From Siderastrea radians (taxonomy: Eukaryota > Cnidaria > Anthozoa > Scleractinia > Rhizangiidae), in contig OZ024900.1 of assembly GCA_964017195.1 (NCBI GenBank), forward strand, positions 27,273,929 through 27,337,928: DNA of 64,000 nt, in the 5' to 3' direction. Position numbers and translations under genes: made by a program. The notes beneath the pieces were generated by a model. That model searched no databases and was not told the origin of the DNA. It saw only the letters and a program-made list of their open reading frames with translations. Positions 1 through 11,063 of the stretch are shown here, piece after piece (the stretch's first letter is position 1; each line of letters starts with the position of its first letter).

Positions 1-216
1 ATTCATGGCCTCGTTTGCCTGTGCCGTAGTACTTTCTGGGCTGTAACTCGAATCAGGGAAACATCTTGCAGAGCACGGTGTGTTGAAACTGTTTGGATCA
101 CGGAAGATATCATCAACCATAAACGACGTCCTTTTCTTTGGTGGTTGTTCAGTGAAATTCACTGGACAAACAGCGATCGAGACAGGAACTTTTACGGCGC
201 TTTGCTGTGCTTCCAT
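1..216 (-). CDS. Homeobox gene, exon 1 of duplicate copy (cut by window edge)
   Basis: This is the first coding exon of the upstream duplicate of the homeobox gene at 19340..21413. The start codon is at 214..216 on the minus strand, and the exon runs off the left edge before its splice donor. The encoded residues are the same as in the complete copy, including an eh1-like SFMVDDIF segment near residue 31. The homeodomain exons would lie left of the window and cannot be judged, so it is open whether this copy is a whole gene. Confidence 0.85.
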   Translation of the reverse strand, partial: MEAQQSAVKVPVSIAVCPVNFTEQPPKKRTSFMVDDIFRDPNSFNTPCSARCFPDSSYSPESTTAQANEAMN

Positions 217-1434
217 TTCGCTCTAAACTGAGAAATGATTGCAATTGCTTGCGAGAAGTACCGATCGCAAATGATTCAAGACTTCTTAAAGATCTCGTTG
301 CGTTTTAAATTTGCCGCCACGGCGGCTTTCTTTTTTACATAAATGAATAAATATACCGCGCTATTGAGAAGAATTTTTACAGCTATTGTTTTCTATCGGT
401 ATTTATGATCGTTCATTCTTCAGTAATCGGGTACGCAATTCGCCGCCGGTAGTGTGAATAAAGTGTGCCGCTCATAAGTTGCCGAATTGCCGTCAAACGC
501 GCAATTTAGCGTCATGCCACGCGCATAATAATTCAGACAGAGTTGTCGATGAAAGCGAAAAATATATATATTTTTCCAATTCGATGCGATAATCGCTTTA
601 TAAAGATTCTATGAGAAGCTGCTAATAGCCTTAAGGATAAAGAATGTCCAGGACTTGAAAGGTAAAAGTGCTTTAATTTCTGCGCGATTCAGACAGTTTG
701 ACTAAACACTCAACTATGAAACCCCATGTTAACAATAACTTCGAAGGGCCGACAAAAAGTTGTTTTTCTCGCCTATTGGTTCAATATTTTTCAACAGGAC
801 AAACTGTTTTGTCGGATCGTGAAACATTTTTCTCCTTTTTTAACACTCTTCAATAAAAAGCGACCGACTTTTTTAAGAATTATGTTGATTATTGCTAAAT
901 AGCTGTTCATAGCCTTGGGAATCAGTGTTTTGGGTTAAGAAGGCTATGTTCTGTCTTCAACAGGACAGACAACAAGTATTGCTTAAGTATGGACTTCACT
1001 CGTGCAAATTTAGTCGTGGGTTCTGAGAAAGGCAGCCTTGTCGAAACGTTGGCTCTTAGCTCCAGAAGGAGCATTAAAAAAATGATAGGTTTGCTTCTTG
1101 AGGAGAGACTAATCTGATCGACAACTTTTGCCGTTACGCTGATGAGAGGCAAATAAAGAACTTGGTGTTTCTTTACAAGTTACTGTACGGCAACCTTTAT
1201 TAGCTTTATTGAATTTTATTAACATAATAATTGTAATAGTGCTAATGACATTCACTTGGTAAGGTCGTACCCGCCTTGATTGTTCCGAAAGATAGGCAAC
1301 AAAATCTCTTTTAAAATTATGAATATAGGAAATTCATATATTTGAACTGCGGAATGAAGAGATAAATGTAAAGAAGATCCTTGCAGTTATTAACGCAACT
1401 TATGCAGTTGCGAAAAGAAAGCCTGAAAAAATCA
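217..1434. other. Intergenic, 5' side of homeobox copy 1
   Basis: No coding region is visible. The stretch lies immediately upstream of the minus-strand homeobox start and so probably contains its promoter. It holds an A/T tract near 560..577 and ordinary AT-rich sequence. The short reading frame at 922..1152 is present in both duplicate copies but has no recognisable domain and is not called. Confidence 0.6.
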
Positions 1435-1505
1435 GGCTTGCCGGGATTCGAACCCTGACCTCTGCGATACCGGTGCAGCGCTCTAACCAATTGAGCTAAC
1501 AAGCC
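1316..1505 (-). mobile_element. tRNA-derived SINE, copy 1
   Basis: A tRNA-like head lies at 1435..1505 on the minus strand: it begins GGCTTGTTAGCTC (A-box region), has the B-box GGTTCGAATCC and ends in GCAAGCC, which pairs with the acceptor 5' strand. The head is followed by a hairpin (GCCTGA, A/T spacer, TCAGGC) and an unrelated tail toward 1316. The anticodon-loop position would read GGT, but position 33 is C instead of U and the T-arm is one base short. A functional tRNA is therefore unlikely and a tRNA-derived SINE is the better call. The same element is at 22513..22702. Confidence 0.7.
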
Positions 1506-4500
1506 AACTGGGAGCTGTGAAACGACTACTTTAAATCTTCCTATTTTGATAGAACTGTAACAATCTGGAATTCCATTTCCTACTTCATAGTTGCTCAAAG
1601 CAATTCTCTAGGTCGTCAACTTAACAAAGAATGAAATTCTTCTTTACATTGTCACTACTTGTTCAAACAGCCAAGTGATAATAATAAAGAAAGTGATCAC
1701 CAAATATCTCTGGATAAATGTCTCGATATTTGGACAATTAAGAAATGGATGGAGAACAGTAAGGTGAATATGCATTTTTATATCAGGGATTTAAGGTCAT
1801 TCCCCCGAAATAAAATTTAACAAACGATTTTTGTCAAACTTTCACAAGTTGTTATCTATCGTGCAGTGTTTTGAAAATAAAATAAAAAGAATAGGTCCCC
1901 ATGTCCGTTTACGAGATATCATCGTCTCAAGTTACTCCAAAATTCCTTCGAATTTCGCCTGACGAAAACATGTTTATTTGATCAGTTTACGCTACTTTCC
2001 GTAGGAACAGGAAGCACATAATTAAAACAAATCTTGAATCAATATAATGTACTGGATGTAAAATATCGATAACAAGGAACAATTTACTAGAAGTTTTATG
2101 GCAGATGCTTGAAGCATCAGACGAAATTGACTTAAAACCTTCCTTACGTGTGTGTTCTCGAAGCCGTGATTTCATTTCCGTGAGTAACGCGTTTCTAGTA
2201 ATAACTTTTTCCAACGTATGTTTTTTTTTCTAACTCTTTGAACAAAAAGAGGATGAATGGTAGGTCAAAGATATTTGGAAAACAAGATAGGTCCACATGC
2301 TTGTTTAAGAGTAAATAACTATTCTTTTCTCTGGTGAGCTTAGCCTCATAGGAAACCCATTACTCCCTGGAGGTGCGCGCGCTGTGAGCGCGCGCTCGAC
2401 AAATCGTGCGCAGTAAGGATGCGTAATGCAATACAGGGGAATGACCTTAAGGGTTAACAAGCATAATGCAACTCTTCCCGCAGCGGGTCGAAGGTCTTCA
2501 GCTCTCGATTGCCCTGTTCCAGGTGACCAGCAAGCGCATTGCCATTTGGCTGGTTATCTATTTCTTCTCCCTTTCAGTTATAACTTCTAATTTACTTGAC
2601 AGCTTTTGCTTTCACAAAACAAAGGTTACAATTCAAAAAAAGAAAAAAAATTTCTGAAGAATTTACAGGCGGCCGATAGTCTCTCCCCCCCCCCCCTCCC
2701 CTTTTCCTAAGGAAAACAAAAACTTTAGTAGTTCTTGGTTTCCGGTGACCTGTTATAGACAATTTGCACTTCCGGTATGTAAGGAATTAAGTAATCACTA
2801 GCCTGTGTAATCGCTCACCCTTACCAAACCAAATGTCCTCAAAAACAGAGACATAAACATTTAAATGCTTACCTTTACTTAACTTCCATACGCAGCAATA
2901 CTCGAAACAATGGAATTAGACTCCTCTCTAGCAATAATTTTTTCGTAACCACCACTACTTGAGACACAGAAGTAAAAGAGACTTCGGTGACCTGCTTGGC
3001 GCAATTAGCCTTTCGTGTACGATCAGTCACCGTATTCCCTTTAAAAACATGATTTAACACGTCTGCAGCAATTGTTATGTAGTTCGTCAATAAATTCCCT
3101 GAAATTTTCTGCGCTCATAGATGGAAAATTCTCATTCAGTAAGCCTTACGTGTAGTTGTCTTTGTTTGCCGCGCGACACCAAGAGGACTAAGTCCAAGTG
3201 ACGGACGACGATCACGAACGACGAAAGGAATGCAACTTCCATTTTATGAGTCGGCGTCGTGCGCTCGCACGACGGCCGCCTAAAAAAAAGGGAGCGAGGG
3301 AGGAAGGAAGGAAGGAAGGAAGGAAGGAAGGAAGGAAGGAAGGAAGGAAGGAAGGAAGGAAAGAAAATTCGCAGCTACCCGTTTCGAATATGATCACGTA
3401 CGAGTACATTTTGCTGCCAAGTGAATTACTCCTTTTAGTGTGTTACGAAGGAGCGGCATGTCACAACAACACTTTGCTTTCCAACTGGAAAATCCGAACA
3501 ACCCAAATTGTTCTTTACTGCAAGGGTAAGGCCATGGACATAGGGAGTCGAAATTAAACGACAAATTAAGTTGCTCGCTAAAAAGGACCCCCAAACATCT
3601 AAAATCTTCTGCTAACTTTGTGAACGACTATTCACGACTAAAAAACCTTTAATTCAGCACCTAAATTCACCATCAACGCTTCTTTTACTAATTTATTCAA
3701 ATTTTCAGTTGCTTCAATGCCATTAATGGCGTATCTCCTGAGTATACTCCATACCTATAATGCCCTGATTTACTGTGACAAAGCGCTAGCGCATGCTCTA
3801 TGATCTATGGCGACGTTCGCAAGCGGTCAGGTGTTTCTCGCATGCCTTTTGTAGCCCAGGGACTAAGAGTATGTCTGATAATCGTCTATCATAGGACAGC
3901 ATTTTATTTGAGGAACAAAACACAAATGAGACTCGAGGATTTATTCATCCCATTAACTATGTCAAAATATTTTAGTTTGGTTATTAACAAACACAAGGCC
4001 ATGATAAATTTGTAGTACATACGCCGTTTGGAAAGCCTATAAAGCGCTTACCATTCGCAAAGAAAAGCACAAACATTCAATAAAAAAAAAGTGAATAAAA
4101 GTAAATACACAATAAATTGTATGAGGGGCTATATCGCGAGGTATTTACAGCGAGAGGAAACTTTTCATGACTAATATCGAAGCGGAAGATGAGCTTGAGA
4201 GAAACATGCAGGGAAAGAACGATATTAACTTAGGTTGGTGGCTCAGAGTTTGCCCCCTTCCCCCAGAGAATAGCAATCAAAGCAAAAAAAAAAAATGAAA
4301 AGAAAAAAAGCAAGAACGCATATGCTTTAAAAATATCTAAAACGCTCATTTAAACTGGTGTAGCTGAATGGTAAGCGCTCTATGTGATGAGTTCCCTTTC
4401 ACTCGCTGATTTGGAATCTTAAAACCCAGTCTGTGCACCAAAACCTCACGTGCAACTATTCACGAAGCTGATGAAAAAAAAAAGTACTTTTTGGTACCGT

Positions 4501-4653
4501 TTGAGTTTCGCTATTTTAAAAAAGTATCCAGAAAACTTAGTATTAAAAAAATCACGAACATGCGAGTTCTCTGCGAGTGAAAGGGTTAAGGAAATATGAT
4601 TAGATGTTCTGGCAGATTCTGTCTCTGTTCTTTGAAGGCAGGAAGCCGCGTAA
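1506..4653. other. Intergenic between SINE and Harbinger-type insertion
   Basis: No gene is recognised in this stretch. It holds an 8-bp-armed GCGCGCGC hairpin at 2375..2395, a C-run near 2686..2698, and a GGAA microsatellite at 3300..3361. A weak tRNA-like segment near 4361..4440 has an A-box-like start and a CACCA end but no B-box. Several short reading frames are shared with copy 2 but have no recognisable family. Confidence 0.55.
3300..3361. repeat. (GGAA)n microsatellite, copy 1
   Basis: An almost pure run of GGAA tetranucleotides. The homologous run at about 24487..24565 is visibly longer, so the locus is length-variable between the duplicate copies. Confidence 0.9.
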
Positions 4654-5437
4654 AGCCCCGGCCAAACGAGGATGAGAGTCGATAAGAGTTGACTCTTATG
4701 AGAGTTGTCGTCAACTCTCATCGACTCTCATCAACTCGTGCCAAACGAGCACAAGAGTCGCACGAGAGTGTGGCAAGAGTGACGCGTAATTTCATTGCGT
4801 GACGAGCCACGCAATGCAGCTTGGGTGTAAACAAACATGGCGACGGCTAGCTGATAATTAAGAAATTGAAACAATGAGTTTGGTACGCAAGAGAAAAGCT
4901 GCCGCAAGTGTGTTGTTAATGTTAACGTTTAACGAGGAGGAAGAGACTGTTCATGCCAAGCGTGGTAAAACTAGAAAATGGATTAAGCGTCGAGAAGAGA
5001 AAGGGTATTTTAACAACATTGTCGAAGAGTTGCGTGTCGAGGACACCGCGAGTTACCGGGAAATGATGAGGATGGACTATGAGACATTTCAGGACATTTT
5101 AACGGCAATTACTCCAACGATCTCCAAGAAGCAGGTGCAAGGAGGGCACAAGATCATCAGCCCAGCCGAGAGGTTAACTCTGACTCTGCGTTACCTCGCC
5201 ACAGGTATTTTTGAGCCCGCTGGACGTTTACGGCCACCCGCTGACCGAAAAACTCTCATGCAACTCGAAAATGGGTGCCAAACGAGAGAAAACTCTCATC
5301 GACTCTCATGAAAAATTTGAACACGTTCAAAGTCGATGAGAGTGCATGAGAGTCGATGAGAGTGGATAAGAGTTCCATGCCAAACGAGAGTGAGAGTTTC
5401 AACTCTTATCAACTCTCATCCTCGTTTGGCCGGGCCT
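4654..5437 (+). mobile_element. PIF/Harbinger-type non-autonomous DNA transposon
   Basis: A 784-bp insertion present in copy 1 and absent from copy 2, where the empty site near 25855 reads GCCGCGTAAGAACGAG. It is flanked by a 3-bp target duplication TAA (4651..4653 and 5438..5440). Terminal inverted repeats start AGCCCCGGCCAAACGAGG on the left and, read inward on the other strand, AGGCCCGGCCAAACGAGG on the right. Subterminal DNA is packed with both orientations of ACTCTCATC-type repeats. Inside is a transposase N-terminal fragment. TWA target duplications, this terminus type and this transposase fragment together fit PIF/Harbinger. The right end lies 137 bp beyond the DNAJC7 stop codon, so the element sits in the 3' UTR or terminator region of the partial DNAJC7 copy. 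Confidence 0.93.
4874..5311 (+). pseudogene. Truncated Harbinger-type transposase, N-terminal part
   Basis: A 145-codon reading frame. Residues 1 to about 113 look like the region ahead of the catalytic domain in PIF/Harbinger (DDE_Tnp_4, ALP1-like) transposases: a basic start, then a segment like FQDILTAITPTISKK and the typical LTLRYLATG. Directly after this the frame runs into the 3' subterminal repeats, so the whole DDE catalytic region has been deleted. The element must be mobilised in trans, if at all. A short upstream open frame begins at the ATGGCGACGG near 4838. The family assignment rests on motif memory, not on a search. Confidence 0.7.
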
Positions 5438-8400
5438 TAAGAACGAGCAGTGACATCATTGATCTGTTTGAAGGAGGAAAACATCAGCGGACGCGACCAA
5501 CAGCTCGAGCCGGCAATGCTGTCAGCGGTATGTTCTTGTCGTCACGGCAAAGGATGGGTAATGCATGTGTGAAGTTAACCAAACGTGAATTGAAATCCAC
5601 CTGGAAATCCGCCGGACGAAAAACCGCTGGCTCCACCTACAGAACGAAATATGATACGACCATGATAAATTCACCCTAACACACTGCACTTTCTTTAAAC
5701 GACGTTAAACAATCACTCGGGTAAGCCAACGACCAGCTGACAGTTTGAACTAACCGGAACCAATCAAAACTAACTTTCATCATCATGTCATAGGAATCCG
5801 ACATTGCAAAGTGCCAAACAGTATGGGAGCGCGTAAAGACGCGGCTGGACAAAATAAGCAAGGATGCCACACATCAGGATAAAACAAATTCCCTGACTTT
5901 TCCCTCACCATGCATGATCAATTGTTTGGCGGTAAAGCCACAAAAAAGTTGACTCTAAAACATTTTTTGAAAAAACATTACCTTACCAACAATAAAAAAA
6001 TCATTATAAAACCTAGTGGGTGGCATTTGAGGTTTGTGCGTGACTGCTCTGCAGTATTTGAGGGGTCTGAACGCTATACTTACCTCCAGGCCCACCAAAG
6101 CTGAAGCCGCCGAACCCGGGCCCTCCAAAAAACGCTTGAAATATTGTATTGGGATCAAAATCTGAGAAAAGTCAAAAAAGGCAATCATTAATAAATAGAC
6201 TCTGACTACCTGTCAGTTTGGGTTTGAATTCAAGTTTGTGTGACTCAGTCAGTTACTTTGCGTGACAACTCGTCACTTTCTTTTGCAGTTCGTTTATTAA
6301 AATGACAGTAATAGTAAATCTTCTAAAAGAGCAAGTAGCAGTTGGGAGATAATTTCATCATTCTGGACTCTGTAAGAAAAAAATATGCAATGAGAGAAAA
6401 TTAAAACGATGACTTGCAATTTAAGGTCGAACTGCAGTGGGAGCGAATGCTACCAGCGAAAGCCAAGCTCTCCAAAGTGATTCCCGTATTGACATGGTAA
6501 AAACCTACAGGCAAGGGTGCAAACTAATAACACAGTAATGAAATTGAAGTTAACTGTCGGGTGATAGCGAAATCGGTACCCCCTGTCGATGATAAGGAAC
6601 TTAAGTAGTTACAGTTACGAATTTTATTTTGTTAAGATACATTGGAAGGAAGAGTGGGGAGGACCAGGCCACTTTTAGCAAAAAGTCGTTAAGACATTGA
6701 AGAGTTTCTGTTCCACACAATCCAATAAAAAGTTTCTTGTGCACGTAAAGCAGCACTCGGTAAGGCGCTACAGAGACCGCGCCCCAGGTCAATACAAAAG
6801 CGCCGCAAACATACCTCCTGGCATAAAGCCGTCTTCCAGGTCTTGTCCCGAGTCATATCGCGCTCTCTTCTTTGGGTCTGATAATACGCTGTACGCTTCA
6901 TTTACCTAAAATAATCAACAGCAGTTACAAGGACAGTCAATCCTTCCGCTGGATTGAAAAAGACGTAATAAAACTGCAATATTAATGAAAGACCGATTGA
7001 TCCATAACTTCTGTCAGTTTTTACGATCGTTCACTTTTCTTTTGGTTATAAAGCTCAATCTGTAATACAAAACGCCTGCAATATATGTTTTAGTCCTCGG
7101 CTACTAAGTACTATTCGCTTCAGTTGTTACATGCAATAACATCTACTAGTTCGTACATAACTTGGTCGCGTTTGGCCTCGTACCTCATTCAGCACTGAGG
7201 CCATCGGGTAAGCTTTTCCGAAACCAAAGATGTTTGTCAGGATAGCACACATTGATTGACTTCCTTCTACAATACTTCAGTTCATTCGATAAACCTCACA
7301 AACCTCTTTAAACAAAACTTCTTCCTGCTTTTTTAGTTCTTCTGATGCACCTGAGTGACGATCTACACAGACACAAAAAAAATCCTCTCACTTTTCGTGG
7401 TTCACCAAAACTACAATGTAGATGATTAGCCTGCAGGCACAAGTATTTTAATAGAACATAAACAGATATGTCTTAAAATAAATGTCTTCAAAGAAACAGA
7501 TGAACTCTATGCACTGGATATAAATTCATGTAAGTCGCCTTAGAGGATTAGCCAGCCTATATAGGCCTGCAGGCCCTAACCTACCATTTTTTTCAAGATT
7601 TCCATCAATTGACAAATTGAAATTGAATTTTGGCTGGGACAAAAAACTATCAATACTGATGGTAACCATGCCAGTTTCAGTTTCTACCGTTTCCACATGA
7701 TACAATCACATAATTGAGACTTATGGGCTTCCTCATGAACAAGTTATCCTTTCGCTAGTACACCTTGTATAGAAATTTGAGTTAGATCACTGTCAGAAAT
7801 ACAAGTGTAAACTCTCACAGGCATTATGTTCAGAGTCTAATCTAACCTGGGTGATGTTTGAGTGCTTCCTTTTTGTAAGCTTTCTTTATAGCTTCCTCTG
7901 TTGATCCCTTGGGAATTCCTAAAATTTTGTAGTAGTCTTTTCTTTTACTTTTTTTCAATTCCAATTTTGCTTCCTCTAGCATCCGTCGATATTCTAAAAA
8001 AAAGAAACGAACAAACAAACAAATAAATAGATAAACATAAGAATAAATAATTATTTTGTTAAACAAATTGCCAAATTACCCAAGGAATGTTTTATAGCAC
8101 TAATGCAGAAATATTTATTATTATTATTATTATTACTATTATTATTATTATTATTAATTATTAATTATTAATTTCTTGTCTTTCAGCAGCAATAACTTAT
8201 GGATCGGCTTAACTAATGTCCTGGTTCTGCACTGACTGTTGCCTTCCACGTCATGCTTATCCTTTCTAGGGCAGCCATTCACAATTTTCCCTGAAGGGTA
8301 CATGGGTACGTGGTGTGTTAAGAACCCCAACTGCCAGCAAACTGAAAAGATGCTTTTAGGTTTCACATTAGAACCTGACTGGAAATCAAAACAGTCTGGT

Positions 8401-10590
8401 TCTTTGGAAATGCTACCTCTGTATTAAGACTAAATGCTCACAGTAACACAGGAACAATAATTTTAATCTGTGATCGTGCACACGAGATTCCTTACCTCTG
8501 GACCGATCCAATATTTTACAAACTTTCTCGTAATCTCTTACAGCTTCTTCATATTTCTCTGATTCCATGTAACTTAAAACCAAAAACAAAAGAACACATT
8601 TTGTAATTCTGCTTAACAATATTTGACTCTTTTACTCCCCAGATTAATCCTAGCTCAGTCCTTTAGGCTCTGGGTGGAGAAAACAGCATTTAAGCCTTTA
8701 TTTGTAGTATATATTATTTCCTCATCGTCCAGTGTTTTGTGCCATGATGATGTAGTCTGACCATATCCATTCTTTGATTGGGAAAGTGGGCTGAAATAAT
8801 GAATGCCATTTGTGTCCCATTCCGACACCTGGTCTCTTTCTTAGTTAAAACTGTATTAAGCATTTTAGAACATTCCAATGGACTTTTCACTTTGTAAATG
8901 CATTACCACTACAAGTATCTAGCAGAACATGAATTATTAAAATAGAGGGGTGGGGTGGGTGGGGGGGGCAGTCACTAACCATCTCCCTCGTTTGATGTAA
9001 GCCTTGAGGTATGTGTGGTCCAACTCTATTGCTTGACGGCAGTCATCAATGGCTTGCTCTGTTTTGTTAAGCTGAAAAAAGTTCTTAACTCATTGATAAT
9101 TCATATAACAAAGTATGATGGAATTTGATTGATACCAGATAACATAATTTTATGCTTTTTGTTTTTTAATCCTCCATTTCTCCTAGAAAATAAGTTTTGA
9201 AAGACAACATGATATTATTGTAATCTTACAGTCAAGAGAGTTTGATCAGGATATTGATTACCCCACCTTTTGTCCAAAAACACTCCACTTTAAAACAGTA
9301 TTTCCAACACTCAATTCCAACATATTTTTTTTCTTGCTGGTTGATGATGATACATGTAAACAATCCACCTTGACACTGTGATAAAGGCACTTCTTGCAAA
9401 AAAGTGAATAATTCCCTGCAAACATTTCAACTTTTCATTCCATGATTCCACTTTAACACTAAGTTAACCATTTTCCCTTTATTTCAGCAAACATGTCATT
9501 GTAATGCAATAATAATTAATCTACAAACCCTACGTTACCTGGCTCTGAATATCATTCACCCAGTCATTCTCCCCCACCAAAATTAATAATTCTCATAAAA
9601 AAGAGCTGTGCATACCTTTGAGCTAACAAGTGCTCTGTTGTAGTAAAGTTTTGCATTTGTTGATTTATTCCGGGGATCAACTGTTAATGCCTCAGTGTAG
9701 ATGTTATAAGCTTCCTGGAATTTTCCACTGGAGAACAATTCATTGCCTTCTTGCTTCTTTGACTGTAGTCGTTTGGCTTTCTACAAAGAAAAAAATAATA
9801 ATGAAAATCTCAATGTCACCATGTCGTGAATGGGAGATGCTTGTTTTTACTTTTTTGCCTAAAGAATAATAAGGTAGGTCACTTAGTCAAATCAGACCTC
9901 CTTGATATGTTGGCTAACCAGGGACCAGATTCAAAAAGCAATCCTAGTAACAGTAAGATTTTTCTTACATGTACGCATTGTTAGAAAACGACAGACTATA
10001 GTTCAGAAAAATTACTCAGGGTTCATCTTAACTTAGCAGGTCCTCATGAGTCCTACCCCGATAAAATTATTTATTTTAATACCCAACTCGAGCATGTAAA
10101 TTAAAGAAATGAAGATGATTACAAAGTTACTTGCCTAGTAGCACAGATACTGTACTTTCTCAATTTAATGCCGGAGGCAATTATTTAAAACTAGCCTCAT
10201 AGACCCAGGGTTTATTTGAACCCGACATTTATTCAGGGCCTGGCATTTAATTAAAATGGTTTTTTTTTCATCATTTTTGGTAACCTTGTTTCTTTGGCTA
10301 CAAATACTTTAAGTCTGCTAAAATTACAGCAAAATGTAGCACAACATGAGTAAAACAGTCCTAATAAGAGAAGAATTGCGTGTTTAGTAGTGTGTGGAGT
10401 ACCTTGCACCAACGTCTTTTAGTTAGAGTGAGTACTGTAGTAGTTAATGAACCTTTCTATACTTGGTTTAACTAATTTTCAATAAGAATCTGTAACATAA
10501 AGGTTCAGTTTCAAGTAAAAGCTGGACCTCAACTAGATGCCGGTACCCTTGAATAAATGCTTGAAGCAAATGTTAATTTTTCCCTGGCAG

Positions 10591-10614
10591 TGGGGGGGGG
10601 GGGGGGGGGGGGGA
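10591..10614. repeat. Poly-G tract in DNAJC7 intron, copy 1
   Basis: A run of about 24 G interrupted once near its end; the homologous tract in copy 2 (about 30989..31008) is shorter. Such tracts are prone to assembly and length errors. Confidence 0.85.
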
Positions 10615-11013
10615 GGGAGGGCAGGTGTGATTCATGACATCATACATGTGATGGATCACATCATGTCATTGTATGTGACAAATGAGTTTGCCAGAAATTT
10701 CTAACTTTGTACCTTCAAGGCTATTCTTGCTTTCTTGTGATCAGGGTCATTTCTAAGGACTTGATTGAAATGCTGGTAAGCCTTGTCAACAAAATCCTGA
10801 AATACGAAGCAAGACATTTACCAACTGTTTTCCTAAATTCAAGTATAAACGGGAGTATTATCACATCACACTGCAGCTGGTTCTGAGCTCCTGCTCCTGT
10901 GTTGCCTAAACTTACAATAGATTGCTAATCAGTCTCTCTGGATGGGATCACAAAAATTTGGATTTATCAACTTAGTTGATAAAGTAAATTGGCCATTGTA
11001 GAAAATATTCACA

Positions 11014-11063
11014 TTTCGTGCATTAGTCCTTCATCAGAGGAAAGAGCTAACGCTTGAAACGTC
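11014..11063. other. Hammerhead-like palindromic relic in DNAJC7 intron, copy 1
   Basis: On the minus strand CTGATGA is followed by a 13-nt stem/loop-like stretch and GAAA (11014..11037). On the plus strand GAGC, TAAC, GCTT, GAAAC, GTC follow (11044..11063). These are the pieces of a hammerhead core, back to back and degenerate: stem II of the minus motif is mispaired and the plus motif lacks CTGANGA. It is best read as a decayed terminal repeat of another Penelope-like element. The homologue is at 31402..31451. Confidence 0.45.

Noticed and set aside
1435..1505. Functional tRNA-Thr gene
   Set aside because: C at position 33, a mismatched anticodon stem, a one-base-short T-arm and an attached non-tRNA tail make it a SINE head.
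3198..3557. 119-codon plus-strand frame across the GGAA array
   Set aside because: The frame is produced by the tetranucleotide repeat (Gly-Arg-Lys-Glu periodicity) and does not survive in copy 2 with its different repeat length.
4361..4440. tRNA-like sequence ending CACCA (also at about 25559..25645)
   Set aside because: Only an A-box-like start is visible; there is no B-box and no convincing cloverleaf.
10591..10614. G-tract as a regulatory element
   Set aside because: Plain homopolymer, length differs between copies and could include assembly error.
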